A DNA stretch of 64,000 nt from contig NZ_JAGGDJ010000027.1 of the NCBI RefSeq assembly GCF_017652985.1, forward strand, positions 1-64,000, given 5' to 3'. Positions 34,617 through 43,846 of this stretch are shown one piece after another. Each line of letters opens with the position of its first letter. Positions within the stretch are counted from its first letter, which is position 1. The notes beneath the pieces are model-generated. The model was given only the letters and a program-made list of their open reading frames with translations. It had not been told where the DNA came from and ran no database searches. A program made the position numbers and the translations under genes. This DNA comes from Paenibacillus artemisiicola. Lineage in GTDB: Bacteria; Bacillota; Bacilli; Paenibacillales; Paenibacillaceae.

Positions 34617-35903
34617 ATGTCAACGGTAGTTGTAGTCGGAACCCAGTGGGGCGACGAAGGCAAAGGAAAAATCACCGATTTTCTGGCGGACGGCGCCGAT
34701 GTCGTAGCCCGGTACCAAGGGGGCAACAACGCGGGTCACACCATCATGATCGGCAATAAGAAATATAAGCTCACCATGATTCCGTCCGGCATTTTCAACG
34801 AAAACAAAGTGTGCGTCATCGGCAACGGCATGGTCATCAATCCGTCCGCCCTCATCGACGAAATCAACTATATTCATGACAATGGCTTCTCCACCGAAAA
34901 CTTGAAAATCAGCGACCGCGCGCATCTGATCATGCCGTACCACCTCGTGCTGGACTGCCTGGAGGAAGAGCGCAAGGGCGATAATAAAATCGGCACCACC
35001 CGCAAGGGCATCGGCCCGTGCTACATGGACAAGGCGGCCCGCAACGGCATCCGCGTCGCGGATCTGATGGACGCCGAAGAATTCGAAACGAAGCTCCGCC
35101 GCCTCGTCGCGGAGAAGAACCAAGTGATCGAGCAGATGTACGGCGGCGAGAAGCTGGACGCGGACGAGATCCTCGGCCAGTACCTCGGATACGCGGAGAC
35201 GCTGCGTCCGTACGTCACGGACACGTCCGTCGTGCTGAACGACGCGATCGACGACAACAAGAAGGTGCTGTTCGAAGGCGCGCAAGGCGTCATGCTCGAC
35301 ATCGACCAAGGCACGTACCCGTACGTGACGTCGTCGAACCCGACGGCGGGCGGCGTCTGCATCGGCTCCGGCGTCGGCCCGTCGAAGATCCAGCAGGTCA
35401 TCGGCGTGGCGAAGGCCTACACGACGCGCGTCGGCGACGGTCCGTTTCCGACGGAGCTGAACGACGCGATCGGCGACCTGATCCGCGAGAAAGGCCACGA
35501 GTACGGGACCGTGACGGGCCGTCCGCGCCGCGTCGGCTGGTTCGACACCGTCGTCGTCCGGCACGCGCGCCGCGTCAGCGGCATCACGGGCTTGTCCCTG
35601 AACTCGCTCGACGTGCTGTCGGGCCTCGAGACGGTCAAGATCTGCACGGGCTACAAGCTGCGCGGCGAGATCATCGAGCATTACCCGGCCAGCCTGAAGC
35701 TGATCTCCGAGTGCGAAGCGGTCTACGAGGAGCTGCCGGGCTGGAGCGAGGACATCTCGAACGCGAAGACGCTGGAGGACCTGCCGGCGAACACGCGCCG
35801 CTACGTCGAGCGCGTCTCCGAGCTGACGGGCATTCCGATCGCGATCTTCTCCGTCGGCCGCAACCGCGAGCAGACGAATCCGGTCATGCCGATTTATATC
35901 TAA
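34617..35903 (+). CDS. purA: Adenylosuccinate synthetase
   Basis: A 428-residue enzyme that joins IMP and aspartate with GTP to make adenylosuccinate, the first committed step to AMP. It begins with VVVGTQWGDEGKGKITDFLA, the GTP-binding P-loop, and has GTTRKGIGPCYMDKAARNGI and GDGPFPTEL. GGGGG precedes the ATG. Likely repressed by PurR through the upstream boxes. It stands alone between dnaB and the walRK region, as in Bacillus. Confidence 0.98.
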   Translation: MSTVVVVGTQWGDEGKGKITDFLADGADVVARYQGGNNAGHTIMIGNKKYKLTMIPSGIFNENKVCVIGNGMVINPSALIDEINYIHDNGFSTENLKISDRAHLIMPYHLVLDCLEEERKGDNKIGTTRKGIGPCYMDKAARNGIRVADLMDAEEFETKLRRLVAEKNQVIEQMYGGEKLDADEILGQYLGYAETLRPYVTDTSVVLNDAIDDNKKVLFEGAQGVMLDIDQGTYPYVTSSNPTAGGVCIGSGVGPSKIQQVIGVAKAYTTRVGDGPFPTELNDAIGDLIREKGHEYGTVTGRPRRVGWFDTVVVRHARRVSGITGLSLNSLDVLSGLETVKICTGYKLRGEIIEHYPASLKLISECEAVYEELPGWSEDISNAKTLEDLPANTRRYVERVSELTGIPIAIFSVGRNREQTNPVMPIYI

Positions 35904-35918
35904 ATCACCCCACTAGCA

Positions 35919-35955
35919 AGAGGGCTGCGAGCGATCGCGGCTCTCTTTCTTTTTT
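35919..35955 (+). terminator. purA terminator
   Basis: A 12-bp stem with two G-T pairs (35919-35930 and 35935-35946), loop GCGA, then TTCTTTTTT. Confidence 0.88.
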
Positions 35956-36065
35956 GCGAGAATTGAATGGCCCGTCCGTCCCGTGCCCATACTGGAAAGT
36001 AGAGGCGATAGGCCAGGACCATCACAGCCGCGGGTTGGCAGGCGGCATAGCAAAGGGTGATAGAC

Positions 36066-36845
36066 ATGTGGAAGATTACGGGGAAAGTCGCGGCGGCGGT
36101 CGGGAAGCTGGCGGCGGCGGCGCTGCTGATCAGCTTCCTGTCGATCTGGACGACGGGGTACGTCGTGAACAGCTACGTGGAGACGCTGCTGAAGCAGTTC
36201 CATATTCCGCTCGAGCAGCAGCCTTTCGCGCTCAGCGGGCTGTGGGGCGAGATGTGGGGCGCCGATCCCGGGCTGAAGGATGGCGCGAAATCGAACGCGG
36301 CCGATAGCGCGAAGGAGACCGGCGATTCGGAGGCGGGGAGCGGCGACGCGAGTACGGACGACGGGGCGTCGAAGGAGGGAAGCGGGGACGCATCGGACGC
36401 CGGCAGCACATCCGGCGGCACGGACAAGACGGGCGCGCCGAATGCCGGCAGCGGCAGCGATGACGGATCGGTAGACGCGTTCGGCGACCTGCCGCAGGGC
36501 GAGCTGAGCGACATCGGCGGCGGCACGGGACCGAAAGGCAACAGCGGTGCGGCTTCCGGCCAGAACGGCGCGAGCTCCGGGGATGCGGCGGACGACGCGG
36601 CGAAGGACGGCGTGGCGATGTCGACGGACGAGATCAATGCCGCGAAATCGCAGATCAGCGACGCCGACAAGGAGAAGCTGTTCGGCGTGATGAATAAGCT
36701 CCCGCAGGAGGCGTGGCAGCAGATTTCGACGTACATGGAGAACGGGCTGACGGCCGATGAAATGACGAAGGTCAAGCAGCTGATGGCGCAGTATTTGGAC
36801 CGCGCGGAGTACGACGAGATGTCGTCGATTCTGAGCAAATATTAA
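36066..36845 (+). CDS. Membrane-anchored protein with Gly/Ser/Asp-rich linker, unknown function
   Basis: I do not recognise a named family. The 259-residue protein has one N-terminal transmembrane or signal segment (VGKLAAAALLISFLSIW). A low-complexity extracytoplasmic region of about 100 residues rich in Gly, Ser, Asp and Ala follows (roughly residues 75-180), and then a compact helical C-terminal domain of about 70 residues (DEINAAKSQISDADKEKLFG onward, ending MSSILSKY). ATG 36066 has AAAGGGTG upstream. It lies between purA and the M23 peptidase; a cell-envelope role is a guess. Confidence 0.72.
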   Translation: MWKITGKVAAAVGKLAAAALLISFLSIWTTGYVVNSYVETLLKQFHIPLEQQPFALSGLWGEMWGADPGLKDGAKSNAADSAKETGDSEAGSGDASTDDGASKEGSGDASDAGSTSGGTDKTGAPNAGSGSDDGSVDAFGDLPQGELSDIGGGTGPKGNSGAASGQNGASSGDAADDAAKDGVAMSTDEINAAKSQISDADKEKLFGVMNKLPQEAWQQISTYMENGLTADEMTKVKQLMAQYLDRAEYDEMSSILSKY

Positions 36846-36867
36846 TCTCGCGTAAAGGGTCGTCCGG

Positions 36868-36897
36868 TTGAACCCCCATGGAGCGTTATGATACAGT
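36868..36897 (+). promoter_or_regulatory. candidate promoter for the M23 peptidase gene
   Basis: TTGAAC (36868-36873), 18 bases, TACAGT (36892-36897), followed by an 81-base leader. I could not find a convincing WalR box. Confidence 0.4.
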
Positions 36898-36978
36898 AAG
36901 GAACGTGACTGACGATGTAGAATTTACCTTGTCGGATCCGCTCTAAACTTGGCAGCATAACGCGAAAAGGAGACGATC

Positions 36979-38499
36979 ATGACCTTTTTTACGGACAAGG
37001 GTCGATTCCGAAAGGCATGGAACTCGTTCCGGGCATCTTTTCGGCGCGTAGGCCCTCAACAGGACAATCGGATGACTGACATAGAAAGCGGCTCGACGCG
37101 GCGCATGCTGCGGAAGAAACCGCTAGTGCTCGCGGGAAGCGCGGTCGTCGTGCTGACGATCGCCGGCTTCAGCGGGGCGCATTACGTGAAGGCGCACACC
37201 GTGGATTTCGTGGAAGTGTATCAGAACGGCAGCTTGATCGGCGAGGTCGCCTCGAAGGATCAGGTCGCGGATTTCATCGAAGAGACGCAGGCGAAGCTGG
37301 ATGCCGGCAACACCGGCATACATATGGTGCTGGAGACGGGCGAGATCACATACGGGCATAAAAGCGCTTACAAGGCGGAGCCGGATACGGCCGCTACGCT
37401 GCAGAAGCTCGGCGGCTCGTTCGCATCCCACGCCACGGGCGTGGCGCTGACGATCGACGGCAAGCAGGTCGGGGTCGTGAAGGACAAGGCGACCGCGGAC
37501 GCGCTGCTCCAGCGGGTCCAGGACAAGTACGCGCCGAAGACGAAGTCGGCCAAGACGGAAGTGACGGCGCTCGCGTACGCGGCCGACGGCAGCGTGAAGT
37601 CGAAGACGGCGCTCAAGTCCGTGAAGGTGCTGGAGAAGGTCGCGACCAGCGAGAAGGACGTGAAGCCGGCCGACATCGCCGATCCCGAGCAGCTGTACCT
37701 GCAGCTCATCAAGGGCACGGTGAAGCCGAAGTCCTACACGGTGCAGGACGGCGACTGCGTGGGCTGCATCGCGCATAAGTTCGATATCTCGCCGCAGGTC
37801 ATCTACGAGCGGAACAAGTGGATCAAGGACGACGTGATCAAGGTCGGCGACGTGCTCGACTTGACCGTCCTGCAGCCGGAAATGACCGTGCAGACGGTCG
37901 AGAACGTCACGGAGACGGAATCGATCGAGCCGAAGACGGTCTACCAGAAGAACAGCAACTTGAAGAAGGGCGAACAGAAGGTCGTCCGCCAGGGACAGAG
38001 CGGCAAGAAGCAGCTCGTATACCGGCTCGTGAAGCAAAACGGCTATCTGATGAGCGAAGAGCTGATCAGCGAAGTCGTGCTGGAACCGTCCGTGCCGGCC
38101 ATTATCATGAAGGGCACCAAGGACATCGGCGAAGGCACCGGGCAGTTCGCTTGGCCGGTCACCGGCCACCGCCTGACGAGCTACTTCGGCATGCGCTGGG
38201 GCGCGCTGCACCGCGGCGTCGACATGGTGGGCAACCACAACATCATGGCGGCGGACAACGGCGTCGTAACCTTCGTCGGCACGCGTCCGGGTCTCGGCAA
38301 CTGCATCATCATAGACCATAAGAACGGCTATGAGACCTGGTACGGCCACCTGAGCAAGATCCTCGTGAAGAAGGGTCAGACGGTCAACCAAGGCTCGAGC
38401 ATCGGCGTCATGGGCAATACCGGACACTCCTTCGGCACGCATCTGCATTTCGAGGTGCACAAGAACGGCGAGCTGCAAAACCCGCTCAAATATCTATAA
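36979..38499 (+). CDS. M23 family peptidoglycan endopeptidase with LysM and G5 domains
   Basis: A 506-residue cell-wall enzyme. A transmembrane anchor is near residues 45-65, a LysM-like repeat follows (KSYTVQDGDCVGCIAHKFD near 250), then a G5 domain (residues 310-375), then a C-terminal M23 zinc peptidase. The metal motif is HRGVD near 411, and the catalytic GTHLHFEVH is near 487. It should cleave peptide cross-links during wall growth. Placed immediately before walRK, it is a natural WalR target; this is inferred. The LysM region has an unusual CVGC cysteine pair. Confidence 0.92.
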   Translation: MTFFTDKGRFRKAWNSFRASFRRVGPQQDNRMTDIESGSTRRMLRKKPLVLAGSAVVVLTIAGFSGAHYVKAHTVDFVEVYQNGSLIGEVASKDQVADFIEETQAKLDAGNTGIHMVLETGEITYGHKSAYKAEPDTAATLQKLGGSFASHATGVALTIDGKQVGVVKDKATADALLQRVQDKYAPKTKSAKTEVTALAYAADGSVKSKTALKSVKVLEKVATSEKDVKPADIADPEQLYLQLIKGTVKPKSYTVQDGDCVGCIAHKFDISPQVIYERNKWIKDDVIKVGDVLDLTVLQPEMTVQTVENVTETESIEPKTVYQKNSNLKKGEQKVVRQGQSGKKQLVYRLVKQNGYLMSEELISEVVLEPSVPAIIMKGTKDIGEGTGQFAWPVTGHRLTSYFGMRWGALHRGVDMVGNHNIMAADNGVVTFVGTRPGLGNCIIIDHKNGYETWYGHLSKILVKKGQTVNQGSSIGVMGNTGHSFGTHLHFEVHKNGELQNPLKYL

Positions 38500-38518
38500 T
38501 CCGAAATTTGGAAACTTG

Positions 38519-38554
38519 AAACACCGCCCGGCCCATCGGCCGAGGCGGTGTTTT
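38519..38554 (+). terminator. M23 peptidase gene terminator
   Basis: An outer 10-bp stem AAACACCGCC/GGCGGTGTTT enclosing an inner CGGCC/GGCCG hairpin, ending in TTTT. Confidence 0.85.
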
Positions 38555-38638
38555 GCGCTCAGGACTCGCTCGTTTGGCCGAAATGAAGCGTATTCGCCGT
38601 TTTTCGCCCAAATCTCCCCTGATATGAGCGAACTTTCA

Positions 38639-38668
38639 TTGGGAACGGACATGCCGCTATGGTAGAAT
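38639..38668 (+). promoter_or_regulatory. walRK operon promoter
   Basis: TTGGGA (38639-38644), 18 bases, TAGAAT (38663-38668), 34 bases before walR. A good sigma-A candidate in the gap after the M23 terminator. Confidence 0.65.
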
Positions 38669-38702
38669 AAAGGGAGATTGCTTATCGAATGGCGGTGTAG
38701 CG

Positions 38703-39464
38703 ATGCACGGTAAAATCTTAGTGGTCGACGACGAACAACCGATTGCGGATATTATAAAATTCAACCTGGAGAAGGAAGGCTATCAAGTCATCTGCGCCTT
38801 CGACGGGGGCGAGGCGGTCCGGCTGGCGTTCGAAGAGCTGCCGGACCTGATTTTGCTTGACCTGATGCTGCCCGTGAAGGACGGCATGGACGTCTGCCGC
38901 GAGGTGCGCACCCGGCTGCAGACGCCGATCATCATGCTGACGGCCAAGGACACGGAGCTCGACAAGGTGCTCGGGCTCGAGCTCGGCGCGGACGATTACG
39001 TGACGAAGCCGTTCGGCACGCGCGAGCTGCTGGCCCGCGTGAAGGCGCATCTGCGCCGGACGAAGAGCGAGCCGGCCGCGGCGCCCGCTGCGGCGAACAG
39101 CGCTTCGGGGGCGGAGGGATCCGCGCGGTCGGACAAGCAAGGACTGGCGATTTTCAACCTGTTCATCGATACCGACATGTACGTCGTGTATAAGGACAAC
39201 GAGCCGCTCGATCTGACCCACCGCGAGTACGAGCTCGTGTACTACCTGGCCCGCAACAGCGGCAAGGTCATGACGCGCGAGCATCTGCTGCAGGCGGTCT
39301 GGGGCTTCGAATACTTCGGCGACGTGCGCACCGTGGACGTGACGATCCGACGGCTCCGCGAGAAGATCGAGGACGATCCGAGCCGGCCGGAATATATTTT
39401 GACGCGGCGGGGACTCGGGTATCTCATGCGCAATCCGAAATCCGGAGGGTACGGCTTCGGATGA
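38703..39464 (+). CDS. walR: Response regulator WalR (YycF)
   Basis: A 253-residue OmpR-family regulator of cell-wall metabolism. The receiver domain (residues 1-120) has the acidic pair DDEQ and phosphoacceptor Asp in LILLDLMLPVKDG. The winged-helix DNA-binding domain ends with DVTIRRLREKIEDDP and RGLGYLM. The linker holds an Ala/Ser/Gly-rich insertion of about 25 residues (near 124-148) that is absent in Bacillus. It overlaps walK by four bases. Essential in most low-GC Gram-positives. Confidence 0.96.
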   Translation: MHGKILVVDDEQPIADIIKFNLEKEGYQVICAFDGGEAVRLAFEELPDLILLDLMLPVKDGMDVCREVRTRLQTPIIMLTAKDTELDKVLGLELGADDYVTKPFGTRELLARVKAHLRRTKSEPAAAPAAANSASGAEGSARSDKQGLAIFNLFIDTDMYVVYKDNEPLDLTHREYELVYYLARNSGKVMTREHLLQAVWGFEYFGDVRTVDVTIRRLREKIEDDPSRPEYILTRRGLGYLMRNPKSGGYGFG

Positions 39465-41299
39465 ACGGGGGCATACGGTTCTTCCGCACCATTCAGGTCA
39501 AGCTGATCATCATCTACGTGCTGCTCATTCTGATCGCGATGCAGCTGATCGGCGTCTACTTCATCAGCACGATGAAGACGTCGCTGACGTCGACGTTCAC
39601 GAACAACATGAACGAGCAGGCAAACCTGCTCTCCGAGATCGCGGCGCAGACGCTGTCCAATCAGCCGGAGAAGCCGGACAGCTCCGACGACCAGACGCGC
39701 GAAGAATACTTGGCGGTGCTGGTCAGCAACCTGTTCAGCATCAACGAGGCGGAGATTCAGGTGATGGACGCGAGCGGGAAGGTGCTGGCGACATCGTCGC
39801 AATCCCATCAGTCGTATATCGGGAAGAAAAACACGTCGCTTGCCGTCAGCCGCGCGCTGCAGGGCATCCGCGACAACGAAGAGGAAATCATCGACGAAGA
39901 CGGGCTGCGCAAGAAGGTCATTGCGAAGCCCGTCGTCTATAGCGATAAAATCGTCGGCGCGGTCTACCTGGTCGCGTCGATGAAGGACCTGTACCGGACG
40001 GTCGACCGGATCAACCGGATCTTCATGTCCGGCATGCTGTTCGCGCTCGGCTTGACGGGCGTGCTCGGCATCCTGCTCGCGACGACCATCACGAATCCGA
40101 TCAAGGCGCTCACGCGGCAGGCGGCGGGCGTCGCGGAAGGGCGGTTCGACCAGCAGGTGCCGGTGCTCGGGGACGACGAGATCGGCCGGCTGTCGGAAGT
40201 GTTCAACAACATGACGATGCGGCTGCGCGATGCGCTCTCGGCGAACGAGGAGGAGAAGGAGAAGCTCGCTTCGATCCTCGCGAACATGAGCGACGGCGTC
40301 GTGGCGGCGGACGAGCGCGGCTACGTGATCATCAGCAACCGCCGGGCGCAGGAGATGCTGCGCCGGGAGAACTGCGAGGGCGTGCGCCTGAACGAGCTGT
40401 TCGGGCTCGAGGAATCGCAGCTCAAGGCGCTGCCGAACGGGAGCGACCAGCCGCAGGTCATCTATCATATGCAGGCCGAAGGCGAAGAAGAGGACGAGCT
40501 GCTTCGCGTGACGCTGACGCCGATCCACCGCCGGGAGCACGGGATCTCCGGCACCATCGCGGTGCTGCAGGACATTACGGAGCAGGAGCGGCTCGAGCAG
40601 TCGCGGCGGGAGTTCGTGGCGAACGTGTCCCACGAGCTGCGCACGCCGCTCACGACGATCAAGAGCTACGCGGAGGCGCTCGACGAAGGCGCGATGGAGG
40701 AGCGGGAGCTCGGACAGCGCTTCGTCGGCGTCATCCGCAACGAAACCGAGCGGATGATCCGGCTCGTCACCGACCTGCTGCACCTGTCTCGGCTCGACTC
40801 CAACCAGGCGCCGCTGCGCAGGCAGCAGACGAACGTGCCCGAGATGCTCGAGGAAGTGGCGGACCGCTTCTCGTTCCAGATGCGGAAGAAGGCGATCCGC
40901 GCCAACGTCCGGGTCGAGGACGGCATCAAGACGGTCTGGCTCGACCGCGACCAGATCGACCAGGTGCTCGACAATCTCGTGTCCAACGCGATCAAGTACA
41001 CCCTGGACGGCGGGCGCATCGAGATTTCGGCCCGGAAGCAGGAGACGTCCGCGATCGCGATCAGCGTGAAGGACACGGGCATCGGCATTCCGAAGCGGGA
41101 TCTCGGGCGCATCTTCGACCGGTTCTACCGCGTCGACAAGGCCCGCTCGCGAAGCATGGGCGGCACCGGTCTCGGACTGTCCATTGCCCGGGAAATCGTC
41201 AAGGCGCACGGCGGCTCCATCTCGCTCGACTCCGAGTTGAACGAGGGGACGACCGTGACGGTCGTGCTGCCCTTGATGAGCGGAGGTGAGACGGCATGA
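39461..41299 (+). CDS. walK: Sensor histidine kinase WalK (YycG)
   Basis: A 612-residue membrane kinase, partner of WalR. Two transmembrane helices (about residues 9-32 and 185-205) flank an extracellular PAS-like (Cache) domain. HAMP and cytoplasmic PAS domains follow, then the phosphoacceptor His in NVSHELRTPLTTIKS near residue 390, and the ATPase boxes DNLVSNAIKYT, DTGIGIP and GGTGLGLSIA. The start overlaps walR and the stop overlaps yycH (both ATGA), so translation is coupled. Confidence 0.97.
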   Translation: MNGGIRFFRTIQVKLIIIYVLLILIAMQLIGVYFISTMKTSLTSTFTNNMNEQANLLSEIAAQTLSNQPEKPDSSDDQTREEYLAVLVSNLFSINEAEIQVMDASGKVLATSSQSHQSYIGKKNTSLAVSRALQGIRDNEEEIIDEDGLRKKVIAKPVVYSDKIVGAVYLVASMKDLYRTVDRINRIFMSGMLFALGLTGVLGILLATTITNPIKALTRQAAGVAEGRFDQQVPVLGDDEIGRLSEVFNNMTMRLRDALSANEEEKEKLASILANMSDGVVAADERGYVIISNRRAQEMLRRENCEGVRLNELFGLEESQLKALPNGSDQPQVIYHMQAEGEEEDELLRVTLTPIHRREHGISGTIAVLQDITEQERLEQSRREFVANVSHELRTPLTTIKSYAEALDEGAMEERELGQRFVGVIRNETERMIRLVTDLLHLSRLDSNQAPLRRQQTNVPEMLEEVADRFSFQMRKKAIRANVRVEDGIKTVWLDRDQIDQVLDNLVSNAIKYTLDGGRIEISARKQETSAIAISVKDTGIGIPKRDLGRIFDRFYRVDKARSRSMGGTGLGLSIAREIVKAHGGSISLDSELNEGTTVTVVLPLMSGGETA

Positions 41300-42750
41300 T
41301 CGACCGCGCGAAGACCGCGATTCTGACCGTGCTCGTCGTCGTCAGCCTCATCCAGAGCTACCTGCTCGCGTACAGCATGCCGGGGCTCGGCGTTACGGCG
41401 TCGCCGCAGCAGGGGTACGTGCCGGCGGAGGCGATGGGCAAAGAGGAACAAGTCGAAAACGTGATCTTCCCCGAAGACATGGTGCTGCACCTGGGCAAGG
41501 CCAAGCACACGGTGCTGTATCCGGCGTCGAATTTCTATAACTTGATCTTTGAGAAGATTAAGAGCCGCGAATTCAAGGGCTTCCAGCGCGCCGCCGTCTC
41601 CGCCGTCGATTGGAACGAGATTCGGGACGGCGACCAGGGGATCGAGCTGCGCTTCGGGCGCGGCGTGCCGATGGAGCTGCTGAGCAAGGTGCTCAAGCTC
41701 GAAGGCGACGCGCCGTTCATGAACGACGTCGTCGACCGGATCTGGATCTACGCCGGCAGCGACGGCGAGGAGGTGCGGACGTACTTCTTCAGCGCCGACA
41801 ATATGACCGTCTACGAGTCGGTGAAGGCCGACTTGACCGCGCAGGACGTGCAGATGTACGTCGGGTACGGAGAGTATCAGGTGAATTACAAGCGGATCGG
41901 CCAGGACCTGTACCTGCCGGAAGGGCCGGTGGAGGCGAGCGTCTCCGTGGTCGGCTACGACAGCTATACGCCCGAGCAGATGCAGAGCTACCTGTTCATT
42001 GATCCCGGCGTGACGCGGACGATCAGCGACCGGAACGGATCGCAAATCTACACGGACGGCAAGCGCGGGCTGCAGATCGAGCAGAACGGCCGCTGGCTCA
42101 GCTATACCGACCCGGTCGCGGTACAGGGCCAAGGCGACAACGAGAGCCAGAATGTATACTCTGCCGTGCAGTTCGTCAACCAGCACGGCGGGTGGGACGG
42201 GATGCACCGCTTCGTGCACGCAGGCGACCTCGGGGGCGGCCATGTGCTGCGCTTCCAGCAGTATTACGGTTCGTTCCCGGTCATTCCGATGGAGCCGTTC
42301 CTGTTCGGCAGCATGAAGCTGCGCCTGCAGGAGGGCGTCGTCTCGGAATACGAGCGGTCGATGCTCACGCTCAAGAAGAAGCCGGACAAGCGCAGCGTGC
42401 GCTGGCTGCCGGGCGGAGACATGCTCGCGAGCGCGCTCACGGGCTACGCCCGCAAGGCGGACGTCGTCGCGCTCTACCCGGCGCTGCTCGCCCATCCGAC
42501 GGACGACCGGACGCTCACGCTCGATCCGGTCTGGGCGGTGCGCCTGGGCGACGATACGCAGGAGGTGCTGCTCGAAGCGATCCCGGGCGGCTACAAGCCG
42601 CTGCCGGGCGAGCCGGGCGGCGCGCCGCCCGGGCAGCAGGACGCGGGCGGCGGCACGAATACGAGCTCGAGTTCGGGCGATAGCGGCGTCCATGGCAGCG
42701 TCGGCATGGCCATGGGCGGGCTGCCGCAGAGTCTGACGGCGGCGCGGTAG
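41296..42750 (+). CDS. yycH: Two-component regulator accessory protein YycH
   Basis: A 484-residue membrane-anchored extracytoplasmic protein that, with YycI, modulates WalK. The N-terminal helix (TAILTVLVVVSLIQSYLLAY) is followed by a YycH-type beta-rich ectodomain. The C-terminus carries an unusual Gly/Ser/Pro-rich extension of about 45 residues. It is translationally coupled to walK. Sequence divergence in this family is high, so identity rests also on position. Confidence 0.9.
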   Translation: MIDRAKTAILTVLVVVSLIQSYLLAYSMPGLGVTASPQQGYVPAEAMGKEEQVENVIFPEDMVLHLGKAKHTVLYPASNFYNLIFEKIKSREFKGFQRAAVSAVDWNEIRDGDQGIELRFGRGVPMELLSKVLKLEGDAPFMNDVVDRIWIYAGSDGEEVRTYFFSADNMTVYESVKADLTAQDVQMYVGYGEYQVNYKRIGQDLYLPEGPVEASVSVVGYDSYTPEQMQSYLFIDPGVTRTISDRNGSQIYTDGKRGLQIEQNGRWLSYTDPVAVQGQGDNESQNVYSAVQFVNQHGGWDGMHRFVHAGDLGGGHVLRFQQYYGSFPVIPMEPFLFGSMKLRLQEGVVSEYERSMLTLKKKPDKRSVRWLPGGDMLASALTGYARKADVVALYPALLAHPTDDRTLTLDPVWAVRLGDDTQEVLLEAIPGGYKPLPGEPGGAPPGQQDAGGGTNTSSSSGDSGVHGSVGMAMGGLPQSLTAAR

Positions 42751-43012
42751 GCGAGCGCTTCCGGCCATGACGCACGCGTGCGCGATGAGGCGCCCGATGA
42801 GCTGCGGCAGCCTGCGATTGCGTTGGCCCGGCTGATGGCGGGTAACGGCGTATAGGCGCGCAATGGGCGCAAAGGTAGAGCGCATGGCGCCGCCGGGCAA
42901 GCGGCTGACCACGCTCCCGCCTGTCCGCCCGCCGCGCGGTCGATGCGCGCCGCGCCGCAGGGGCGGCCAGCTTTTTCACATAGAGAAACGGTCAATCGAA
43001 GGGGATGTCGGT
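42751..43012. other. GC-rich spacer between yycH and yycI
   Basis: These 262 bases hold no convincing gene; the yycI frame extends through part of them but has no start with a ribosome-binding site before 43013. yycH and yycI are normally adjacent, so the spacer is odd. I see no terminator or clear promoter. Confidence 0.5.
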
Positions 43013-43729
43013 ATGGACTGGGGCAGGGCGAAGAGTGTGCTGATCATCGCGTTCTTGCTGCTCAATCTCGTGCTTGGGTACCAGCTCTGGTCCAACATCC
43101 GGGAGGGCCGGGATGCCAGCACGGACGTGAACGATCTGCGCCCGGAGACGCAGGCGCTCATGAAGGAGAAGGGCATTAAGCTCGACACGAGCATCCCGTC
43201 GGAGACGCCCGAGCTGAAGGATCTGACCTTCCGGGCGAAGACGAAGCTCGGCGCCGGCGAGCGCCGCGAGCTGCAGACGCCCGTGGACAGCAAGGCGGTG
43301 TTCAACGAGAAGGAGCTGCTCGCGAGTCTGGGCGGCGTCATCCCGGATTTGAATAAATACGCGTTCGGCGAGAACCTCGACAGCGAGTTCGTGTTCTACC
43401 GGACGGTCGAGGGCCGGCCGATGTTCGACGTGAAGCTGGAGCTGTTCTACAGCAACTTGAAAATCACCGCGTACAAGCAGGACGTTATCGAGGTGCTGCC
43501 GTCCGAGAAATCGACGGCGCAGGCGGTGCTGCCGGCGACCAAGGCGCTGGCGACGCTCATCGAGAAGCAGCTGCACGACGGCGCGGTCATCAAGGAGATC
43601 AAGCTGGGCTATCACGGGCAGATTTTCAACTCGGACGTGCAGGTGTCGGCGCCGACGTGGCGGGTGCTGCTGGAGGACGGCGGCCAGTTCTACATGAACG
43701 CCATCAGCGGCGAGGTCGTGACGGAATAA
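43013..43729 (+). CDS. yycI: Two-component regulator accessory protein YycI
   Basis: A 238-residue protein with an N-terminal transmembrane anchor (MDWGRAKSVLIIAFLLLNLV) and a YycI/YycH-like ectodomain. YycI works with YycH on the WalK transmembrane region. ATG 43013 follows AAGGGG by eight bases; MDWGRAK is the usual family N-terminus. It is separated from yycH by 262 bases here. Confidence 0.93.
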   Translation: MDWGRAKSVLIIAFLLLNLVLGYQLWSNIREGRDASTDVNDLRPETQALMKEKGIKLDTSIPSETPELKDLTFRAKTKLGAGERRELQTPVDSKAVFNEKELLASLGGVIPDLNKYAFGENLDSEFVFYRTVEGRPMFDVKLELFYSNLKITAYKQDVIEVLPSEKSTAQAVLPATKALATLIEKQLHDGAVIKEIKLGYHGQIFNSDVQVSAPTWRVLLEDGGQFYMNAISGEVVTE

Positions 43730-43846
43730 CGGACGAACGGCCCGGGGAGCGGCTTCGATCAGCAAGAGGAAAGACAGAGGGCATGCAGCTCGGCCGGACA
43801 TGGGACCGGCGGGCCGGAGCGGGGAAAGGACAGGTTTGGGGAACCT

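Noticed and set aside
39242..41209. A 655-codon minus-strand frame opposite walR and walK
   Set aside because: Shadow frame caused by GC-rich codon bias in walRK; composition is abnormal and no motif is present.
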